Source of the DNA: Paracrocinitomix sp039939375
GTDB taxonomy: Bacteria; Bacteroidota; Bacteroidia; Flavobacteriales_D; Crocinitomicaceae
Length of the DNA stretch: 64,000 nucleotides
Assembly (NCBI GenBank): GCA_039939375.1
Contig: JBDVJO010000006.1
Span: forward strand, 95,128-159,127
Direction of reading: 5' to 3'
In this document: positions 61,385 through 64,000 of the stretch, in pieces
How the letters are laid out: every line of letters starts with the position of its first letter
Position numbering within the stretch: the stretch's first letter is position 1
Translations under genes and position numbers: made by a program
The notes under the pieces: generated by a model
The model's database searches: none
What the model saw: only the letters and a program-made list of their open reading frames with translations
What the model was told of the DNA's origin: nothing

Positions 61385-61956
61385 TTTTTTCCTTCAATTA
61401 TTAGCTTCAAATTGCGTTTTCCATTCTGGATAAAACTTTTTACTTTTTTTAATTCATACCCCGTTTCTTTGCAAATCGAAGCATAGTCTAATTTTTTTAT
61501 ATAAAACAATTCAATGCAAGTCCTTTGTTCGTCTTTTAATTGAGCTAGACTTGATTCAACTTCAGTAATTTTTTTTTCTTTTTCTAAAACTTCTTGTAAT
61601 TGTTTATTTGAAAAATCCTCTGTATAAATTAACGCAGTTTCAAAGTCTGAAGTATTTATTTGTTTCTTTCGCAACTCCATAAAACACTCATTTCGAACCA
61701 CGGTATAAAGCCAGTTCTTAAAATTGGTAATCTCAGACTTTTTAATTTTACTAGGCAATCTTTCAAAAATTCGCATCATCATGTCTTCCGCTTCAACAGA
61801 TTGTTTTAAATATTTCAAACATAAACCCATTACTAAAGGTGAGTACCTAATAAAGATTTCACCCTCAGCTTTCCTGCTCCCTTCCTTTATTAAAGGTAGC
61901 AGTTCCAAGTCTTGTAAAGACGCTATATGTTTTCTGGTGAATAGCCCGAAGAGCAT
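61381..61956 (-). CDS. ECF RNA polymerase sigma factor
   Basis: A 191-residue sigma-70 family protein. Region 2 spans about 30-95 (GEIFIRYSPLVMGLCLKYLK ... NFKNWLYTVVRNECFMELRKK). Region 4 spans about 130-185 (LAQLKDEQRTCIELFYIKKLDYASICKETGYELKKVKSFI). It directs RNA polymerase to an envelope- or stress-related regulon. Partner anti-sigma gene overlaps by 4 bp downstream. A -7 box is 4 nt before the ATG. Length is normal for the class. Target genes unknown. Confidence 0.92.
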   Translation of the reverse strand: MLFGLFTRKHIASLQDLELLPLIKEGSRKAEGEIFIRYSPLVMGLCLKYLKQSVEAEDMMMRIFERLPSKIKKSEITNFKNWLYTVVRNECFMELRKKQINTSDFETALIYTEDFSNKQLQEVLEKEKKITEVESSLAQLKDEQRTCIELFYIKKLDYASICKETGYELKKVKSFIQNGKRNLKLIIEGKK

Positions 61957-61960
61957 GAAT

Positions 61961-61968
61961 CAAATATA
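61961..61968 (-). promoter_or_regulatory. -7 promoter element of the sigma factor gene
   Basis: TATATTTG on the minus strand ends 4 nt before the ATG (61956), implying a leaderless transcript. Confidence 0.5.
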
Positions 61969-62033
61969 CATATCAATTTAAAGTTTATTGGTTAACATTA
62001 CAGTAGATGCCAGCAATAAACTTTTTCCATAAA

Positions 62034-62876
62034 TTATTTCCATAATATTCTCAAAGTGAGATCATGCTCTAATCTATATCGATCTTTTACATAACTAGAT
62101 CCCAAAGCTTCAATCGTTGATTTGGTATTGAAGTAATCGGTTCTTTGGAAATAGGGTTGATACATTAATTGTAGAACAATTTTTTCATTCAATCTATATT
62201 CTGCGCCTGCATTTAATCCGGCACCGAACCCATTACCTGTAGTTTTAACTGTGAAGTTGTTGTTTGGATCATGAACAGAATGCATGGGCATTATATAATC
62301 CCTGAAAACCGCTAAATGCTCATCTACTCTCCAAGCACTGAAAATTCCACTGGCTCCTATCAAAAAGTTGACCGATTCTCCTTCTATGATATAATCAAAG
62401 TTAAATCGTGCATTGAACCGACTTTCTTCAGCATATAAGTTTCCAACCTGAAACTGACCTTGGGTGGTTTGATTTCCAGGGTCAATAACTTCAATAGTAT
62501 AAAAATCTTTTACCTTGAGTTTGCAAAAATCAGCATCTATACCAATTTGAAGTGTAGGGCTTAATTGGTAGCCCATTGTAACTCCTGTGAGAATTCCTGG
62601 TGAATATCTTATGTTAGTTGGATACGCGTCAAAAGGTACCTGAAAATTGTAATCACCCAATAAAGCATAGATTCGGTCGTAATTTTGAGGCTGATATAAA
62701 GTACTTTCTAGTTTTGTAGATGAGCCATTATTTGGATAAATTCCAGCATAGCGCTGTGCATAGTTTTTATTTGCAAATTTTCCTCCTACATTTATTCCGA
62801 AATAGAACTTTTGTTCGTTTTGAGAATAAGAAACAAAAAATTGTATACTTAATATAAATAGAAAAGTCTTTAACAT
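62034..62876 (-). CDS. Outer-membrane beta-barrel protein
   Basis: A 280-residue protein with a signal peptide (cleavage after about residue 18, VSYSQ). The mature part shows alternating amphipathic strands ending in aromatic residues (FYFGINVGGKF, TGVTMGYQL, GIDADFCKL, RFNFDYIIE, GLNAGAEYRL) and a C-terminal LTLRILWK. This looks like an 8-10 strand barrel of the OmpW/PorT-like type. Family not certain. The ATG overlaps the divergent pfkA ATG (CATG at 62874-62877). Its promoter -7 box (62882-62889) lies inside pfkA. Confidence 0.78.
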   Translation of the reverse strand: MLKTFLFILSIQFFVSYSQNEQKFYFGINVGGKFANKNYAQRYAGIYPNNGSSTKLESTLYQPQNYDRIYALLGDYNFQVPFDAYPTNIRYSPGILTGVTMGYQLSPTLQIGIDADFCKLKVKDFYTIEVIDPGNQTTQGQFQVGNLYAEESRFNARFNFDYIIEGESVNFLIGASGIFSAWRVDEHLAVFRDYIMPMHSVHDPNNNFTVKTTGNGFGAGLNAGAEYRLNEKIVLQLMYQPYFQRTDYFNTKSTIEALGSSYVKDRYRLEHDLTLRILWK

Positions 62877-63858
62877 GTCTTCAAAAGTACGAAATATTGC
62901 ATTACTAACTTCAGGTGGAGATGCGCCAGGTATGAACGCTTGTATAAGAGCTGTTGTTAGAACTGCCCTTTATCATAAATTAAACGTGTTCGGAATTAAT
63001 GATGGATATAACGGTATGATACAAAATGACATTAAGCAGCTGAACTATAAAGATGTGTCAAATATTCTTCAAACAGGAGGAACTATTCTCGGGACAGCTA
63101 GATGTAAAGAGTTTCATTCTCCTGAGTTTAGAAAAAAGGCTTTTGATAATCTTAAGAAGCTTGATATTGATGGATTAGTTTTAATAGGTGGAGATGGAAC
63201 CTTTAAAGGTGGTAATGTTTTTTCTTCTGAATTTGATATTCCTATAATAGGTGTTCCTGCGACAATAGATAATGATATTAATGGAACAGATTATTCGATT
63301 GGTTTTGATACCGCTTTAAATACTATTATAAGGTCTGTCGATAATATAAGAGATACCGCAAGTTCACATCATAGGATATTCCTCATTGAGGTAATGGGAA
63401 ATAATTCTGGACAATTGGCTTTGCACGCAGCTGTTGCTTCCGGAGCTAGAGAAGTGTTTTTACCTGAAAAAAAAGAAGACCTTTCTGAGATAAAAGAGAA
63501 AATAGCTCAAGCAATTGCTATGAAAAGGTCATCTATGATTATTGTTTCAGAAGGAGATCAGGTCGGTGGAGCGTATGGCGTTCTAAAATATTTAAATAAT
63601 GCGGGGCTAGGAGAGAAAATTAGAATGTCTGTACTTGGACATATCCAAAGAGGAGGCAGTCCTACATATCTAGATCGATTAAATTCAGCTTTGTTTGGAG
63701 AAGCGGCTATTGTTGCTTTAATGCAAGGGAAGTCTAATTTAATGACAGGAATAGTTAAAGGTAAACTTGAATTGGTAGATCTGAGTCTCTCTCAATCTAA
63801 AAATTCTCCGGTAAATATGGAATATTTGAAACTCATCAGGAAGCTTTCCGTATACTGA
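62875..63858 (+). CDS. pfkA: 6-phosphofructokinase
   Basis: A 327-residue ATP-dependent enzyme phosphorylating fructose-6-phosphate in glycolysis. Motifs: LLTSGGDAPGMNACIRAVVR (ATP site), GGDGTFKGG, GVPATIDNDINGTDYSIGFDTA (catalytic TIDND) and MGNNSGQLALHAA. Effector-site and catalytic residues look intact. The only sensible start is the ATG at 62875, which shares bases with the start of the divergent beta-barrel gene. No -7 box is visible upstream in that gene. Confidence 0.97.
   Translation: MSSKVRNIALLTSGGDAPGMNACIRAVVRTALYHKLNVFGINDGYNGMIQNDIKQLNYKDVSNILQTGGTILGTARCKEFHSPEFRKKAFDNLKKLDIDGLVLIGGDGTFKGGNVFSSEFDIPIIGVPATIDNDINGTDYSIGFDTALNTIIRSVDNIRDTASSHHRIFLIEVMGNNSGQLALHAAVASGAREVFLPEKKEDLSEIKEKIAQAIAMKRSSMIIVSEGDQVGGAYGVLKYLNNAGLGEKIRMSVLGHIQRGGSPTYLDRLNSALFGEAAIVALMQGKSNLMTGIVKGKLELVDLSLSQSKNSPVNMEYLKLIRKLSVY
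62882..62889 (-). promoter_or_regulatory. -7 promoter element of the beta-barrel gene, inside pfkA
   Basis: TACTTTTG on the minus strand fits TAnnTTTG and lies 5 nt before the ATG at 62876. It suggests leaderless transcription starting inside the pfkA coding region. Confidence 0.45.
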
Positions 63859-63978
63859 GAAACTTTTTTCAATTTTTTTTAGGATTGTTTGTGTGTGGTT
63901 TTCAAGGAGTTTGGTGTGGTGAAAAAAATAAATTAAAATTAATTGGCAAAAGATTAGGATTAAAAGAAAAAGAGGCTG

Positions 63979-63986
63979 TATCTTTG
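63979..63986 (+). promoter_or_regulatory. -7 promoter element at the right edge
   Basis: TATCTTTG on the plus strand fits TAnnTTTG and is followed by CACCCGCA. It probably drives the next gene or RNA, outside the window. No -33 TTG at the right distance. Confidence 0.4.
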
Positions 63987-64000
63987 CACCCGCAATTGGA

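Overview
The window is a chromosomal segment of a low-GC member of the Bacteroidota, most likely order Flavobacteriales (a Crocinitomicaceae-type lineage is plausible, but I cannot prove it). The evidence is type 9 secretion (T9SS) type A and type B C-terminal sorting domains, SprB-like repeats, PorE-like OmpA/propeller proteins, TAnnTTTG-type -7 promoter elements, few Shine-Dalgarno sequences and the paired MenD/LolC-E/YebC/BipA gene families. No rRNA, tRNA, CRISPR array, integrase or transposase was seen.

Layout. 0-2.6 kb: end of an RND efflux pump operon (inner-membrane pump plus TolC). 2.6-5.5 kb: FkbM methyltransferase, a small secreted protein, YwbE, a cupin and a NYN-LOTUS nuclease. 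5.5-8.9 kb: a giant glycine-rich T9SS cargo and a small secreted protein. 9-12.2 kb: an operon of a TPR protein, phosphosulfolactate synthase and a DUF368 polyprenyl-phosphate transporter. 12.3-16.4 kb: BipA, an S23/four-helix-bundle gene and a DEAD-box helicase. 16.7-20.2 kb: an M23 peptidase, then a gene pair with a cytosolic trypsin-fold protease. 20.3-23.9 kb: GNAT, then a PadR-PspC-glycosyltransferase operon. 24.1-26.9 kb: GMC oxidoreductase with its Tat subunit and a Cys-Asp-rich lipoprotein. 27-33.6 kb: FAH hydrolase, exonuclease, and two tandem PorE-like proteins. 33.7-39.4 kb: E2 acyltransferase, LolC/E permease, NamZ-like muramidase, acyltransferase. 39.5-43.6 kb: two-component system and MenD. 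43.6-51.4 kb: two L-type-lectin T9SS adhesins and a sortilin-like propeller protein. 51.5-59.6 kb: small membrane proteins, YebC, PlsC, ferrochelatase, lipoamide dehydrogenase, ValS. 60.3-63.9 kb: ECF sigma/anti-sigma pair, a beta-barrel protein and phosphofructokinase.

The most unusual structure is not a conventional gene. At 59762-60279 there is an approximately 0.5 kb non-coding array written in 7-nt 'words' that keep an almost unbroken 7-base phase although the words differ; the commonest family is AA[A/C][A/C]ACG, with all four A/C combinations present. A second, smaller heptad system (AGARNNN words) flanks the S23/four-helix-bundle gene at 14.1-14.6 kb on both sides in inverted orientation. 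Together these suggest an undescribed heptad-repeat element, possibly connected with the four-helix-bundle protein. No reverse transcriptase or recombinase is present in the window to explain it.

The rest is mainly housekeeping and surface biology. Secreted and surface proteins go through T9SS, with PorE-like proteins as envelope parts. Envelope lipid and peptidoglycan functions (DUF368, LolC/E, NamZ-like, M23, PlsC) are spread between them. Several genes start 4-5 nt after a -7 box, so leaderless mRNAs are likely.
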